Below are positions 47,808 to 60,531 of a stretch of DNA of 64,000 bases, piece after piece; positions within the stretch are counted from its first letter, which is position 1, and each line of letters opens with the position of its first letter. A model generated the notes under the pieces. It did no database searches and had not been told where the DNA came from. It was given only the letters and a program-made list of their open reading frames with translations. This stretch comes from Bidens hawaiensis (lineage: Eukaryota > Streptophyta > Magnoliopsida > Asterales > Asteraceae), in the NCBI GenBank assembly GCA_021521415.1, contig JAIQDT010009104.1, forward strand, positions 1 to 64,000, written 5' to 3'. A program made the translations under genes and the position numbers.

Positions 47808-48500
47808 ATCGTGAAAACTTTGTTTCAATTTTCAGAAACTATTCTATTTTGATCCAAACCATTTTTGTTTCAAAATAGTATATGTTTTAAAAATAGTTTT
47901 TTCTTTTATGTTTTGGTCTCAGAATCAAGAATTGGATCTTCAAAGTTGGACTTAGACAGATTCGTTCTTGGTTTAGCATTATGAAATCAGAAAAGCCTCC
48001 TTTTTGGGCTGTTTTTGGCTATCTAGCACGAGATAGCTTATCGTGAAAACTTTGTTTAAATTTTCAGAAACTATTCTATTTTGATCAAAACCAGTTTTGT
48101 TTCAAAATAGTATATGTTTTAAAAACAGTTTTTTCTTTTCTGTTTTGGTCTCAGAATCAAGAATTGGATCTTCAAAGTTGGACTTAGACAGATTCGTTCT
48201 TGGTTTAGCATTCTGAAATCAGAAAAGGCTCCTTTTTTGGGCTGTTTTTGGCTATCTAGCACGAGATAGCTTATCGTGAAAACTTTGTTTAAATTTTCAA
48301 AAATTATTCTATTTTGATCCAAACCAGTTTTGTTTCAAAATAGTATATGTTTTAAAAACAGTTTTTTCTTTTCTGTTTTGGTCTCAGAATCAAGAATTGG
48401 ATCTTCAAAGTTGGACTTAGACAGATTCGTTCTTGGTTTAACATTCTGAAATCAGAAAAGGCTCCTTTTTTGGGTTGTTTTCGGCTGTCTCGCACGAGAT
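47808..48500 (+). repeat. 233-bp tandem repeats in the copia leader
   Basis: Three units begin with cgtgaaaactttgttt at 47808, 48041 and 48275. Each has ttctattttgatc, ggtctcagaatcaagaattg and tagcacgagatagc. They fill the untranslated leader between the LTR and gag. Confidence 0.92.
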
Positions 48501-48597
48501 AAAGCTATCTCGCACGGGATAAATTTATCTCGCAAATTTCAGAATTTTCTGAATTTTTTTCTAAGTTACTAACTTGGTCTGTTTTTTGTGTTTAAGA

Positions 48598-49324
48598 ATG
48601 ATAGGACCAACCCCAAACACTTCTAATGCTACCCCTGTTGTCCATTTGACCCCAGCCAATGTGGAGCGACCACAATGGCTAACCATGCTGAAAAACCCGA
48701 AAAGTTCACGGGTGTCCACTTTAAGAGGTGGCAGCAGAAAATGTTTTTCTACTTGACAACCTTGAACTTAGCACAGTTCTTGGAGAAAACATCCCCCATA
48801 CCCACTGCCCAAGATGATGCCCAAAGTGTGAGTGCTTTGGACGGTTGGAAACATTCTGAATTTCTATGTCGCAATTACGTGCTCAATGGTTTGGCGGATC
48901 CATTGTATAACGTCTATTGTGGGATAAAGACTGCCAAAGAACTGTGGGAGTCTTTAGACAAGAAGTATAAAACCGAAGATCCGGGAACAAAGAAATTTGT
49001 TGTGGCCCGTTTTTTGGACTTTAAAATGGTTGACTCCAAGACTCTGATCACCCAAGTCCAAGAACTACAAGTTATACTTCATGAAATTCATGCCGAGGGT
49101 ATGACACTTAGTGAAACGTTCCAATTTGCAGCCATAATTGAAAAGTTACCTCATAGTTGGGTTGAGTTTAAGAATTATCTTAAGCACAAACGAAAGGAGA
49201 TGACTATTGATGAATTAATTGTTCGTCTTTGAATTGAGGAAGACAATAAAACGGCTCAAAAATCAGCTCGTGTGGAGCCAAGGGCTAAGGCCAACATGGT
49301 TGAACTTGGACAATCTTCTAAGGG
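48598..49324 (+). pseudogene. Copia gag (capsid part), broken
   Basis: An ATG at 48598 opens a short frame that ends early. The main frame starts at ATG 48675 (MANHAEKPEKFTGVHFKRW) and covers a UBN2-type gag with the WESLDKKYKTED and LQVILHEIHAEGM segments. A TGA at 49230-49232 follows ELIVRL, a CGA-to-TGA type change, and the same frame then continues to the ten-G run near 49322, where it shifts. The capsid protein would be truncated before the zinc knuckle. Confidence 0.9.
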
Positions 49325-51558
49325 GGGGGGGGCATAAGGGTAAGGGTAAAATGGATAAGGGAAAGGGAAAGGTGAACCTTGGACCAAAGAAGGAGGTTGT
49401 GAAAAAGAAACCTCAATCTTCAAACCTCCAAGGTGTTTGTTACAATTGTAATGAGAATGGACATCGTGCGAACCAATGCAAGAAGCCTAAGCGTGAGCGT
49501 GCGCATATGGTGGATGAAAATGGTGAACCGTTGGTGGCAATGATCACCGAGCTCTCGGCAATGATTGAAGAAATCAATCTTGTGGGGGACAAACCGCAAG
49601 GATGGTTCATTGATACGGGTGCGACCCGTCATGTGTGTGGTGACAAGACCCTCTTTAGCACCTTTAAGGAGGCTGCTAGTGATGCTAAGTTGTTTATGGG
49701 GAATCAAGCAACGGCCGACATCAAGGGTGAAGGGAATGTGATCTTGAAGATGACTTCGGGAAAAGAGCTTACTTTGAGCAACACTTTGTATGTGCCCGAA
49801 ATTCGTAAGAATTTGGTTTCGGGTTGGTTGCTTAATAAGTTTGGTTTTCGTTTAGTGTTTGAGTCGGACAAGTTTGTCTTGACTAAGCGTGGAATGTATG
49901 TTGGTAAGGGCTATGCCCTCAATGGTATGTTTAAACTTGATGTAACCGTGATTGGAAATGAAATGAATAAGGCATCTACTTCTGCTTATATTATTAAGTC
50001 TTTAAATTCAAATGTTTGGCATGGTAGATTAGGACATGTAAATTTCAATTCACTTCGTTGTTTAATTATATTAAAAAGCATACTAACATTCCACATTGAT
50101 ACAAACTCGAAATGCGAAACATGTGTTGAATCCAAACTTACAAGATCATCCTTCAAATCGGTTGAAAGAATAACCGAAACACTTGATTTAATTCACACCG
50201 ATGTGTGTGATTTAAAAATGTGCCCAACAAGAGGGGGAAACAAATATTTCATCACGTTTATTGATGATTGCTCAAAATATTGCTATGTATATTTACTTAA
50301 AAGTAAAGATGAAGCAATAGAAAATTTTATCTTGTTTAAAAATGAAGTTGAGTTACAACTTAACAAAAAAATTAAACGTGTGAGAAGCGATCGAGGAGGT
50401 GAATATGTTTCACCATTTGCAGATTTATGCGCAAAAAGTGGCATAATACATGAATTAACCGCTCCTTATTCTCCACAATCAAATGGCATGGCGGAACGAA
50501 AGAACCGTACATTAAAAGAGATGATGAATGCCATGTTGGTTAGTTCTGGGGTGAGCCATAACATGTGGGGGAATGCCATTTTAACGGCAAATTATCTTTT
50601 AAATAAGATACCTCTCAAGAATAGGGACGAGACTCCTTATAAGTTATGGAAGGGAAGAGAACATTCGTACAAATACATGAAAGTGTGGGGGTGCCTAGCT
50701 AAAGTCACCGTACCACTTCCTAAGGCTCTTAGGATTGGTCCCAAAACTGTTGATTGCATTTTCATTGGATATGCTCACAATAGTAGTGCACATCGGTTTT
50801 TGGTACATGAATTCAAAAATCCAAATGTACACGTAAACACTTTCATGGAGGCGAGCCCCAATACTGTCTCGTATTTTGAGCACGTGTTTCCTAAGTTAGG
50901 ACACACACATGAGGCCTCATCATCACGAGCGAATGATGTAGGTGCAAGCTCGTCAACACAAAATGACGACTTGGTTCATGAAGGAACACATGAACGGCCA
51001 GAGACTGAGGATGGTGATTTAAGACGAAGCAAAACACAAAAGGTTGCAAAATCCTTTGGTCCTGACTTCGTAAGCTTTATGGTTGAAGGTGAACCTAATA
51101 CCTACCATGAAGCGGTGACCTCACCTGAAGGACCTCAATGGAAAGAAGCAATCAAGAATGAAATTGATTCGATCTTACAAAATCATACTTGGGAATTGGT
51201 AGATCTTCCAATTGGTTGCAAACCACTTGGATACCGTTGGATATTCAAAAAGAAGATGAAAGCCGATGGAAGTATTGATAAATACAAGGCGAGGCTAGTG
51301 ATCAAAGGTTTTAGACAAAAGGAAGGTCTAGACTATTTTGATACTTACTCACCTGTAACACGTATAACCTCAATAAGGTTGGTGCTTGCAATCGCGTCTT
51401 TACGAAGTTTGGAAGTGCACCAAATGAATGTAAAAACGGCTTTTCTAAATGGTGATTTGGAAGAAGAGATATACATGGAGCAACCTGAGGGTTTCTCCGC
51501 CCCTGGTCAAAAGGGTAAAGTATACAAACTCATCAAGTCTTTGTATGGCTTGAAGTAA
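49325..51558 (+). pseudogene. Copia pol, first part: knuckle, protease, integrase, start of RT
   Basis: The open frame runs from the G run to a TAA at 51556-51558. In order: zinc knuckle CYNCNENGHRANQC; aspartic protease WFIDTGATRHVC; GAG-pre-integrase WHGRLGHVN with the CETC pair of the HHCC finger; integrase core with DVCD, RSDRGGEYV and the catalytic Glu in NGMAERKNRTLKEM; then RT starting WKEAIKNEIDSI, KARLVIKGFRQ and the catalytic Asp region VKTAFLNGDLEEEIYM. The stop follows SLYGLK, where copia RTs have Gln, a CAA-to-TAA type change. Integrase and protease residues look intact. Confidence 0.92.
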
Positions 51559-52641
51559 GCTCCAAAACAATGGCACCAAAAGTTTGACCAAGTCATGATT
51601 GGCAATGGTTTCAAAATTAATGAGTGTGATAAATGTATTTATGTTAAAAACACAAATGGAGGTTATGTTATTTTATGTCTTTATGTGGATGACATGCTTA
51701 TCATTGGGAGTAATGATAAAATGGTTCAATCTATAAAAGACATGTTAAAGGTACGATTTGACATGAAAGACATGGGTTTAGTTGATACTATTCTTGGAAT
51801 AAAAATCATTAAAACCAAAGAAGGTCTTACTTTGAGTCAAGCACACTATGTCGACAAGATTCTTGAAAAATTCAACAAGGAAGACAAGCGAGTGGCCCGT
51901 TCTCCTGTTGACACTACTCTACATCTATGTAAAAATAGAGCTGAGCCGGTTGCTCAATTAGAGTATTCAAGAATCATTGGAAGTCTAATGTATCTCATGA
52001 CATGTACGAGACCCGATTTAGCATACGCGGTGAGTAGGCTAAGTAGATATACTAGCAATCCAAGTGTTCAACATTGGAAAGCTATTATAAGGGTGCTTAG
52101 GTACATAAGATACACAAGAGACTATTGTTTGCATTATACCAACCATCCAGCTGTGATCGAAGGGTATACTGATGCGAACTGGATTTCGGATATGAAAGAT
52201 TCCAAATCAACAAGTGGGTACGTGTTCCTACTTGGTGGGGCAACAATATCTTGGAAATCATCCAAACAAACTGTAATTGCTAGATCCACAATGGAGTTTG
52301 AATTCATTGCCTTATACAAATCTGGGGAAGAGGCAGAATGGATACGTCAATTCGTGGAAGACATTCCACAATGGCCAAAGCCGTTGTCGGCAATTTGCAT
52401 ACATTGTGACAGTGAGTCTGCAATTGGTAGATCTCAACGTTCAATGTATAATGGCAAATCAAGGCATATGAGACGTAAACATAACACGATACGACAACTA
52501 CTGTCAACGGGTGTTATCACGATTGACCATGTGAGGTCAGAAGATAACATTGCAGACCCGTTAACAAAAGGCTTAAGCACGGATAAATTTTATAAGTTGT
52601 CAAGAGGAATGGGACTAAAGCCCGCGATAAAGGAAGTATGA
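51559..52641 (+). pseudogene. Copia pol, second part: rest of RT and RNase H
   Basis: Continues in the same frame after the [12 protein letters not shown] first. It has the RT active-site YVDD ([10 protein letters not shown]), RNase H with [19 protein letters not shown] and HCDSESAIG, and the closing DPLTKGLS motif. The stop at 52639-52641 is the normal end. Without readthrough of the upstream stop it would not be made. Confidence 0.92.
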
Positions 52642-53092
52642 GGGAAACCTAATTTAGCAGACTGGAGATCCCAAGAGCTAAGTTCAATAGACAAACTTAA
52701 TCATATGACCAGAGGCAGTCACTGTGGGAGAGTACCCCAAAACCAAAAGGGAGTCTTGAACTTCCTAATCCTTTCTCCTAGGGGAGTACCCTAAAACCAG
52801 TGACATTTGGAAGAGGTTAAGCATATTAAGGTTAAGTGAAATAACCATGATGCTTTTAATGATTCATGGGAATCACCTATGTTAGAGAGATGTGTGGTCG
52901 CTTCGAATGGAATTGTGGGGAGGCGCAATTTCCTAGAGCTCTCGCAGAACCAGGACCCTGATCCATGACCATAACGGACACAAGAATGAGGGGTTGACCA
53001 AACCAGGGAGAGTGTTGTGTGAAGGCATATTGTCGTCTACACAAATGGGGGTCTGTTTAAAGTCATTGCGACTACAAACCGCTAGGAGGCTA
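52642..53092 (+). other. Copia region between pol and the nested LTR
   Basis: No ORF. Repeated gggagtacccta/aaaccag words. It continues after the insertion at 55114-55218, ending in the purine run gtgggggat (55210-55218), the polypurine tract just before the 3' LTR. Confidence 0.7.
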
Positions 53093-53489
53093 TGTAAGGC
53101 CCCGTTCCCGGTAGCCCTACTTTAGCGTCGGATTTACTCATAAACACAGTTCTACAAATCAGAGTTAATTAAAACTTTCGCGTAATATAAAACTTTAACC
53201 GTTTATTACAAACATTTAATCTTTTCTTTAAAACCATAATATATATTTAACACATCGTTTCTTCCATCTTCAGATGCCATCCGTTCAATCCATGCCATGT
53301 GCCATCCTCATGCTGGCTTTTTAGTTCGCTCACCTGCGTGCATACTAAAAGTCAGCTACGCCGAGTGAGTTCTAGTTAATCAAGCAACTTACCATACAAC
53401 CACTTCATACAATATGTATGTATCCGAAGACACATAATCCACTGTCTAACCTGTCCACCTTACCACTTAACTGCCCCTAACCACTTAGC

Positions 53490-53712
53490 CACTTGTTTAC
53501 GGAAACACATAGAGGCTTGCCCTCTCACGTGTTCACGTTATGCCACTTAATAACAGGGGAACGTATAGGCTTTCCCTATCACGCACTCACGTTATGCCAC
53601 TTAATAACGAAGGCAAGTATAGGCTTTCCCTATCACGCACTCACGTTATGCCACTTAATAACGAAGGCACGTATAGGCTTTCCCTATCACGCACTCATGT
53701 TATGCCACTAAC
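53490..53712. repeat. 54-bp tandem repeat in the nested LTR
   Basis: ttatgccact recurs at 53538, 53592, 53646 and 53700, each unit with tataggctttccctatcacgc. Confidence 0.92.
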
Positions 53713-54128
53713 ACCCTTACTAGACTCTTGCCACTTCTAACACACTCTACCTCTACCTGCCTATATCACACTTCATATCATAGCATTCATACACACTAAC
53801 AACCACTTGGAATTTACTATCCTTGGCGATACGTGCAATATCCGAAGATCGTTCACGTACCGACAAGCATTATAAAATAGCTACCTCGTATAACATCTAT
53901 AGCATACACTTACCACTTAAGGTAAGTGTATTCACACTTCACATCGAGTATGCACACAGCCCCGAAAACATAACAAGGAAATGGGGCTAGAAACTCACCT
54001 GAATGCGGTTCCTTTCTCCGTTTATCGTGGTTCCTCTCTTTAACTGTGCTCTGCTAACTGTATATAGGTTACACGTATCAATACTCGTCCTATCGTATCA
54101 GATTATTTCAACTTAGTGCTAAGTTAAA

Positions 54129-54262
54129 CTCAGGTGAAGTTAAGCTTAGGTGAAGTTAACCTCAGGCGAAGTTAACCTTAGGTGAAGTTAACCTTAGAGA
54201 AGTTAACCTTAGGCGAAGTTAACCTCAGGCGAAGTTAACCTTAGGTGAAGTTATCAACAGGT
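54129..54262. repeat. About 16-bp tandem repeat in the nested LTR
   Basis: (t/c)aggtgaagttaacct and aggcgaagttaacctc alternate about eight times. Confidence 0.9.
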
Positions 54263-55218
54263 GGCGGCGGTTTTGATTTTAACTTCATTAACACCCATGA
54301 TAAGTCTTGCCTAAGTCCTAGACTTGAATGAAGCAGCCTGGCTGAAAGTCGTATTTGCTTTTGCTTTTCTTCTCTTGTTCTCTTTTCTTAGTTAGGCCCA
54401 AGAAAGTACAAGATATATTTGATTAATATACTAAGATGATAGCTAGTTCAAACCGTAACCCTTAATGATGATGTTAATCAGTCTCGCGAACATCCCCATG
54501 GCCGTTTTTAAACAAGGTTCGGCCCGAAAACGCGTAAAGGTTGGACCTTTAAGTTAAAACGTTCAATACTAGTTTAAGGTCCTCTTTTAATCGAGCCGTA
54601 CATGATTATGGTTTCATTAGTTTCGTTTTGGTATCAAGTTTACAGCTTTTCGTTCTATTTACACCCGATCTAATCTTGTTCTAAGTTTCACGATTAAACG
54701 TTATTAAAAACATAAACTTTAAAGGCGAACGGCTTACCTCGATGCGTTCTTCGGTCTCGGTTAGCTTGCTTAAGGGCTCTAGATCTTGTGTCTATCTTGA
54801 ATCGCGTGTGCTTGCTCGGATCTCACCTCTCTTTCTCTCGGTCGAAGGTTTATGGTGTAGGTGTGTGTGGTTTTTTGAGTGTGTAGAGATTTGGGTGAAA
54901 GAAAATGAGGATTTAGGGTTTTAGGGTGGGTATTTATACTACTAAGGCCCATGGACTCTAAGCCCATCCCACTATCTTGATCCTTTTTAATTACCCAAGT
55001 CCATAATTCTTTTCTTTATTTAGTATTATTATTATTCCACTAACTCATTTAATTCACCTAACGAAAATATTATATTAAATATTAATCTAGAAATTTCGGG
55101 ATGTTACAGGCTAAGTATGCTTCACAACGGAAGGTTTAAAGGGTAACACCTACCTATCCGGCAATACTCAACTGCTGAAACTTACTTCGAAGAATCGATT
55201 TCTATTCATGTGGGGGAT

Positions 55219-55786
55219 TGTTGGAAAATTTGTTACGTGTGCATTAGTAGGTTGTTATGACACAACAAATGCACACTAATAGACATTGATGAATGAGATA
55301 TCGATGTGTGATTGTGTGTATTTGAAAGAAAATACTATAGTGGTGTATCCCACATTGGTGGGATGGAGAACTTGTGCCTTGTTTTTCCTCTATAAATAAA
55401 GAGGTAAACTAAGTTGCAACACACACCAAACTTTACACACAACACAAACATTGTTGCAAGGTTTTTCCAACTTTTTATTCTTCTACATTTCTGGTTTCTT
55501 TTATTCGAACATTTTTCAGGTTTACGGTTAACTACGGCAGTACTACTGCTTCGGCTGTTGTACCTTGGGAAACAACGAGTTCTCTTGGGAGACTCGAAAT
55601 ATTGTTTTAAGGGCCCCGTGTTCAACACGATCCTTAGCCAAACCGTTTACATTTTTTTTGTATCGTATTTGGTTTATTTCTTTGATTTTGTATTGTATTT
55701 CAGATTCTTGTATTTTATTGTATGAGTAATAAAACTATTTGTTAATTTTCTGTTTATTTACTCAATTCACGAATTCGGTTCCTACA
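55219..55786 (+). repeat. Copia 3' LTR
   Basis: 568 bp with the same ends as the 5' LTR, and the same TATAAATA and AAATATTGTTTTAAG words. It differs at scattered single sites and by a small indel in the T run before caggtttacgg. Confidence 0.95.
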
Positions 55787-55791
55787 AACCT

Positions 55792-56454
55792 AACATATCT
55801 TATTCTCTATTCTAGTGAGTAAACCGTTGTTGTAATCTAACCATATCCTAAGATATTGTTGTTGTCTTCGTGTCCGAACTCTTATCCCCATACAAAAACT
55901 AGCCCTGGCCTAAACCTTACCTGAAAAGTTGAAGCTATTGGTGGAGTTTTAGAAGAATCATAAATTGGAATTTTGAGTATAATTATGATTTAGTCATCGT
56001 TATTTGATTAGAACAAGTTGTTGTAAGTCAAAATTACTCAAATCGCATAGTGAATTGGTAAGACTAATTGGCAAATAACTAACTATTTGTACTCACTTAA
56101 ATATGCATAATGCTTTCAGAAGTATAAACTTGAATTTGTAAGTTTTGTATATAATACGTCAGTTTAGGTATGAATAGCACTGTATTAAGAGCATTCACAG
56201 AAGAATGTCTTTAATTAGTTGAATAAGCTTAGTTTCCCAAGTGTTTTAAATCGTGTTTTAAGTTATACAAACGTGTTATATTATCGTATACTTGCGGGTA
56301 AAAACCTCAAGTGGACAAACTAATAATTTCCAAACGTATAAGTTATTTTAAAGTGTAAAATGTCTCATATGATATTAATTCACTACGTGTTACGATTTAC
56401 AAGTGGAAATCAAGAACTACAAGCGAACACACCCAAACAAAATACGAACTCACG
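55792..56454. other. Intergenic, nothing recognised
   Basis: AT-rich sequence between the two copia elements. No ORF or repeat can be supported. Confidence 0.5.
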
Positions 56455-57359
56455 TTATGTGCTCAAGGAGCTTTTTCTGGTTTTATTACTTAAACTCACG
56501 AAAACCAAGATACATTTATGACACCTAAAAGGAAACTGTTTTGGTTGGTACCTTGATTCCTTGTCTCGGTTCTCTTCGTCCGATGAATCTTCTTCAGAGT
56601 TGTCATCTCGACCCTTTCGGTTCCATTCTCTCTTATTGGGTCGGTCACGTTTCTCGTTCTCCCGATATTTACTCTTATCTTTCTCGCCATAACGGTTATG
56701 ATTATTACTAAACCGATGCTTTTCCTTTCGTCCGACATACAAGGCTTCGCTCTCGGTTTTAGTCGACATACTGGCTAACTGTTTTGCCAAGGCTTCTTGT
56801 CCAGCAAGAATATTCTCGAACTCGGTTATACTCGGTTGGGTCGTCCACCCTTGAATAGCGGTAACAAAGCTACGGTACTCCGGCCTTAAACTGTGGATGA
56901 GTATCCGCTTCATACGAGCATCGCTAACCCGAGATTGTGGATCGAGTTCTCGTATCTCGCGACACAAATTCTTTACCTTGCGAAAATATTGTGCGATAGG
57001 AAGATCACCTTGAGAAATCGTCATCAACTCACCTTCGACTAGTTGCAATCGAGCATCGTTCTTCTTCGTAAATAAGGTCTCCAGCGTATCCCACGCTTGC
57101 TTTGGGTATTCGAGATCTTGAATGTGATCAAGAACATCATCATCCACCGTTGTCTTGATAATAAACATTGCCCGACCCGCTTTTACCTGCTACTTCCCGA
57201 TACTACCGTTAATATCGTTCGCAGGTTGTCTCGTCTCGGTACCGTTCCTTACCTGCCAAAGATCCTGACCTTGAAGATACGATTTGATACATGTCGACCG
57301 TTGTTTGTAGTTACTCTGTTCTACTTCTTGATTCCTCCTACAACTTGTAAATCTGCCAT
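56455..57359 (-). pseudogene. Copia gag of a second, truncated element
   Basis: Minus-strand ATG at 57359 (MADLQVVGG). The frame breaks within 15 codons, but in a neighbouring frame STCIKSYLQGQDLWQV continues the UBN2 gag. From 57168 a clean frame gives MFIIKTTVDDDVLDHI, QAWDTLETLF, SQGDLPIAQYF and the IHSLRPEYRSF block, then a Lys/Arg/Glu-rich stretch. Homology stops inside the zinc knuckle (FRCHKC) near 56505 and random sequence follows, so the element lost everything downstream. It is unlike the gag at 48675 and belongs to another copia family. Confidence 0.88.
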
Positions 57360-57526
57360 TGTTTCGGTTACACGGTACCGAATTACTTCTTGATATGATC
57401 GGTTCCTGGACAGGAGTTTATATTTTCTTTCTCGATAGACTTGAATAACAAAAAAATAGATATATTTGCGCTGCTGCTTTGTTTATTAATTGGGGTACAA
57501 TTAATTCCTCAACGTGATATCTTTAA

Positions 57527-57910
57527 GGTGCTGTTTGTTTTTCAGAGGTAAAATGTCAGAAGACTGCGAAACCACATCTGCCAACATCTGTAGCAGAAGA
57601 GGTGGACCAAAACTCTGCAGTCTGTAACAAGAAGATTGTTTGTTTTTTAACATCTGCATACTGCTAAAATAAGCTGATAATAATAATTTCTCTTTTGTTA
57701 GCAAATTAGCAATGGCATGAGTGAAACATACATATTAATTGATCAACAACATTATTAAACAACTTCAATCTGAATCAAAAGAATAACAAATCAATACATA
57801 AACTATAAATCAATTAATAAGCATTCAATCTCCATCAGGTACTGTGTTCCGGTAAGTCAACGAAGAAGAAGATGATGTTGACTTCTTTCAATTCAGCACT
57901 GGAAGAAACA

Positions 57911-57959
<49 letters not shown>

Positions 57960-58385
57960 GTTTCTATTTGGTCCTTACTGTATGAATACAGTCGGAATGC
58001 ACCAGAGGAGGTAGAAAGGCGGCGGCAGGGTTGCAGCGGTGGGGCGGCGGCGCTGAAGCAGTGGAGCGACGGGGTTGCAGTGGTGGGGGAGTAGGGCGGC
58101 AGTGGAGCGACGGGGTTCGGTGGGGGAGTTGGGCGGCAGTGGAGAGAGCAGGGGATTAGGGTTTGGGAGTTCTTATGGAATAAGAAGAATGATGGAAAGA
58201 AATTGGGTTAGAAGAGGTGAGAAGTAGCAATACCAACACTTCTGGGAGAAGAGGGCGCGCAGACGTTTTTTAATGAAACGTCTTCGAAAAAACAAACAAA
58301 CTGCAGAGCCCAACGTCTGCGCGCCCTCTTCTCAGTGCGGACAAAAGAGGTGGAGAAGTGCTTCTGAGGAAAAACAAACAGCACC
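57527..58385. mobile_element. PIF/Harbinger MITE
   Basis: The 17-bp perfect terminal inverted repeat GGTGCTGTTTGTTTTTC is flanked by TAA (57524-57526 and 58386-58388). Internally, gggcgcgcagacgtt (about 58251) and aacgtctgcgcgccc (about 58310) form a second inverted repeat. Between lie an (ATT)n run and GGCGGC-rich sequence. No transposase. Confidence 0.87.
57910..57957. repeat. (ATT)n microsatellite
   Basis: About 16 uninterrupted units inside the Harbinger MITE. Confidence 0.95.
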
Positions 58386-58765
58386 TAAATTCTCTAATCA
58401 CAAATATGTGTGGCAAGTGTCCATTCACATATGACAAAAAGGAACTTGATTCTTTTCTTTTGCTCCACGGAAATAAAACCCAATTTTTTTTCTTTTCTTT
58501 CCACTTAATCGATTGAACGGAACCGGTGTCGGCTTGCCGGTTAATCCAAAAATCGATGATGTAACCACGAATCTTTCCTATTTTCTTGCGGATGGCTCTC
58601 AATCTATCTTCAACTAGCCTCCGGGCTTCTTCACGTTGTGATCTTGAATCGTTTCTTGACCACAATCGATTTCTTGGCCTCTTATGCCTTTGATTGGAAC
58701 TACAATCACAATCAAGACTCGCCGTGATCGAAAACACGAGCCTGGATCGTTAGGCTCTGATACCA

Positions 58766-60531
58766 CTCGTTAAACCTTAGACAAGTGAATCAAGAACACC
58801 AAACACGATATTGCATAAAACGTTTATGCGACTCTTTTCATCCCGTCCAATGTCAGCTTGTCTACAGCTGAATACCCATTTAATGAAAAAGTACAATTTG
58901 TTAAATATCGTTATATTGATACGACAATTTTTTAAAATTCTTTTGCGTATTTATTTAGCTAGAAAATAAGAAAAAAAGAAATGTATCAAGTTTTAGGTGA
59001 AAGAACAAGCAAATTTCATCTTCAAACCCGTTATATTTAAATCATATTTACTCCACAAATATAACAGTAATATCAAATATATCATAGCCGTCCTCAAGAA
59101 TCGTTAAGAATTTCTAAGACCAGGCGAGTAAAAATATAATCACTATGGTTAAACCTTTTTTTTGGATTTAAACTATTAAATAGCCTTAAATTGGGTAAAT
59201 TACTTATGACGTGGACTTATGTGTGCAAAATTCTTTTTTCTTTTTGAAATCAACTTAAATTGGGTTGTGACCATCGCCCGCCCTGCCTTTCCCTAGGGCC
59301 AGTCCTGAAATATATTCGTTTTAAACAATTGAATTTCATATTTGTGTAGTTTTTATTTTGATACAGTTATAACACTCTTCAAACTATTTCTTCACAATAA
59401 ATATAAGCTCGTTTACAATTTTAAGCAATGTAAATTCGGTTTCAATGTAATAGTCCGATCGATGGGTTTGAACTTGAAACCAGTCATGAAAATCAAGCCA
59501 TCTATTTAACCCTATATATTTACTTTTGACAGTATATGATTACATATATTACATTCATAAACCATCTTCATAATTTAAAAGCTTCAATACAACTAATAAA
59601 AAAAAAGTTGGTATATATTACCTAACTGTCAAAACTGATCAGTCAAACTAAAAATTAAGCAACCTAACCAGCTTGAAACCGTGGTTAACAGTTTGCCAAA
59701 TTATTTAGTTTTAACTTTTAACTTTAACTGTTTGCTTGTATTTTATGTACGGGTAGTAATGGGCCCCTTGAGGGACACTAAAGTAAGATAACATGTCCAG
59801 GAGGATTCAACCAGTAAAAGTTAGTATAGGTCATTATCAGGGGTCTATATAGCCCGAGCTTTAAATACATGAATATAAAAATTAGCACATTATTTATCAA
59901 GATTGAGTAAACTTTTATTTATACAACTTTTATTTCATATATTAAATACATGAATATAAAATTAGCTTCAAAACGACGAAACAATCCTTCAATTTGAGTG
60001 TATGAACTTCCAATTAAGAAAAATCAAGCCACTTGAATTATCTTTTTAGCTAAGTTTTACATCAATCAACTTGTATTATCATTCGTAAAAATATATAGCA
60101 ACGTTAATTACTTTTTAACAAGTGATCATTGAGGGCCAATTTTTTAAAATTTGAGACCATCAGAGGCGATAACCTGACTTGGGATTATTATTATCCAATA
60201 CCGTTTAATAGGGATAATTAAAACTCAATAAACCAAATATTTATAAATGCATACAAACGAATTAACAGTTTTTAAGCGAGGAGAGTTGGAGCTTAAGAAA
60301 CCACTCACGGGTAAGCTTAAGCTATAGAAATAAAGCTCAAAACAAGACGAGCTAGAGCTATTGTGTGTTAAACAAACTGAGCTCGAGTTAAACAAACACT
60401 GGCCTAGCTCGGCTCATTCACACTGTAAATGGCTTCAACCATATACATAAATCATCAAACAACGCCAACTATTTATGTAATGATGAACCTTGAATCCATA
60501 TTAAAGACTTCTTACCACTTACCATATTATA
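58766..60531. other. Intergenic with a CGAGC-type relic
   Basis: AT-rich. 60265-60425 has gagcttaag, gagctagagc and gagctcgag words and ends ctcggctcattcacactg, a decayed member of the MITE family in RLP24 intron 1. Nothing else is recognised. Confidence 0.45.

Larger units (their letters stand above)
53093..55108 (-). mobile_element. 2016-bp solo LTR nested in the copia element
   Basis: TGTAAGGCCCCG at the left, CGGGATGTTACA at the right, and a perfect 5-bp target duplication GGCTA (53088-53092 and 55109-55113). On the minus strand it starts TGTAACATCCCG and has TATAAATA (plus 54931-54938) about 170 bp in, followed by AAACCCTAAA. There is no gag or pol, so it is a solo LTR of minus orientation, younger than the copia host. 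Confidence 0.9.
47211..55786 (+). mobile_element. Ty1/copia LTR retrotransposon, complete but disabled
   Basis: Both LTRs are present, flanked by the 5-bp target duplication AACCT (47206-47210 and 55787-55791). Domain order is gag, protease, integrase, reverse transcriptase, RNase H, which defines Ty1/copia. Inside lies a later 2016-bp solo LTR (53093-55108), so the original element was about 6.55 kb. Stops and frameshifts disable the polyprotein (see its parts). By eye the two LTRs differ at roughly a dozen or more positions in 568, pointing to a fairly recent but not brand-new insertion. Confidence 0.95.
57360..58765 (-). mobile_element. Leader and primer-binding site of the copia relic
   Basis: Plus 58753-58765 is the reverse complement of TGGTATCAGAGCC, the initiator tRNA-Met site of copia elements. 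From there the minus strand runs through a leader of about 530 bp (excluding the MITE at 57527-58385) to gag. A clear LTR beyond 58766 could not be delimited, and the base order next to the site (aacgag) is not a canonical CA end. Confidence 0.75.

Noticed and set aside
57097..57393. 98-codon plus-strand ORF
   Set aside because: It overlaps the N-terminal part of the minus-strand copia gag, which explains the sequence better.
58270..58737. 155-codon minus-strand ORF rich in Arg and Ser
   Set aside because: It spans the leader of the copia relic and runs into the Harbinger MITE; I see no gag or pol motif and treat it as leader.
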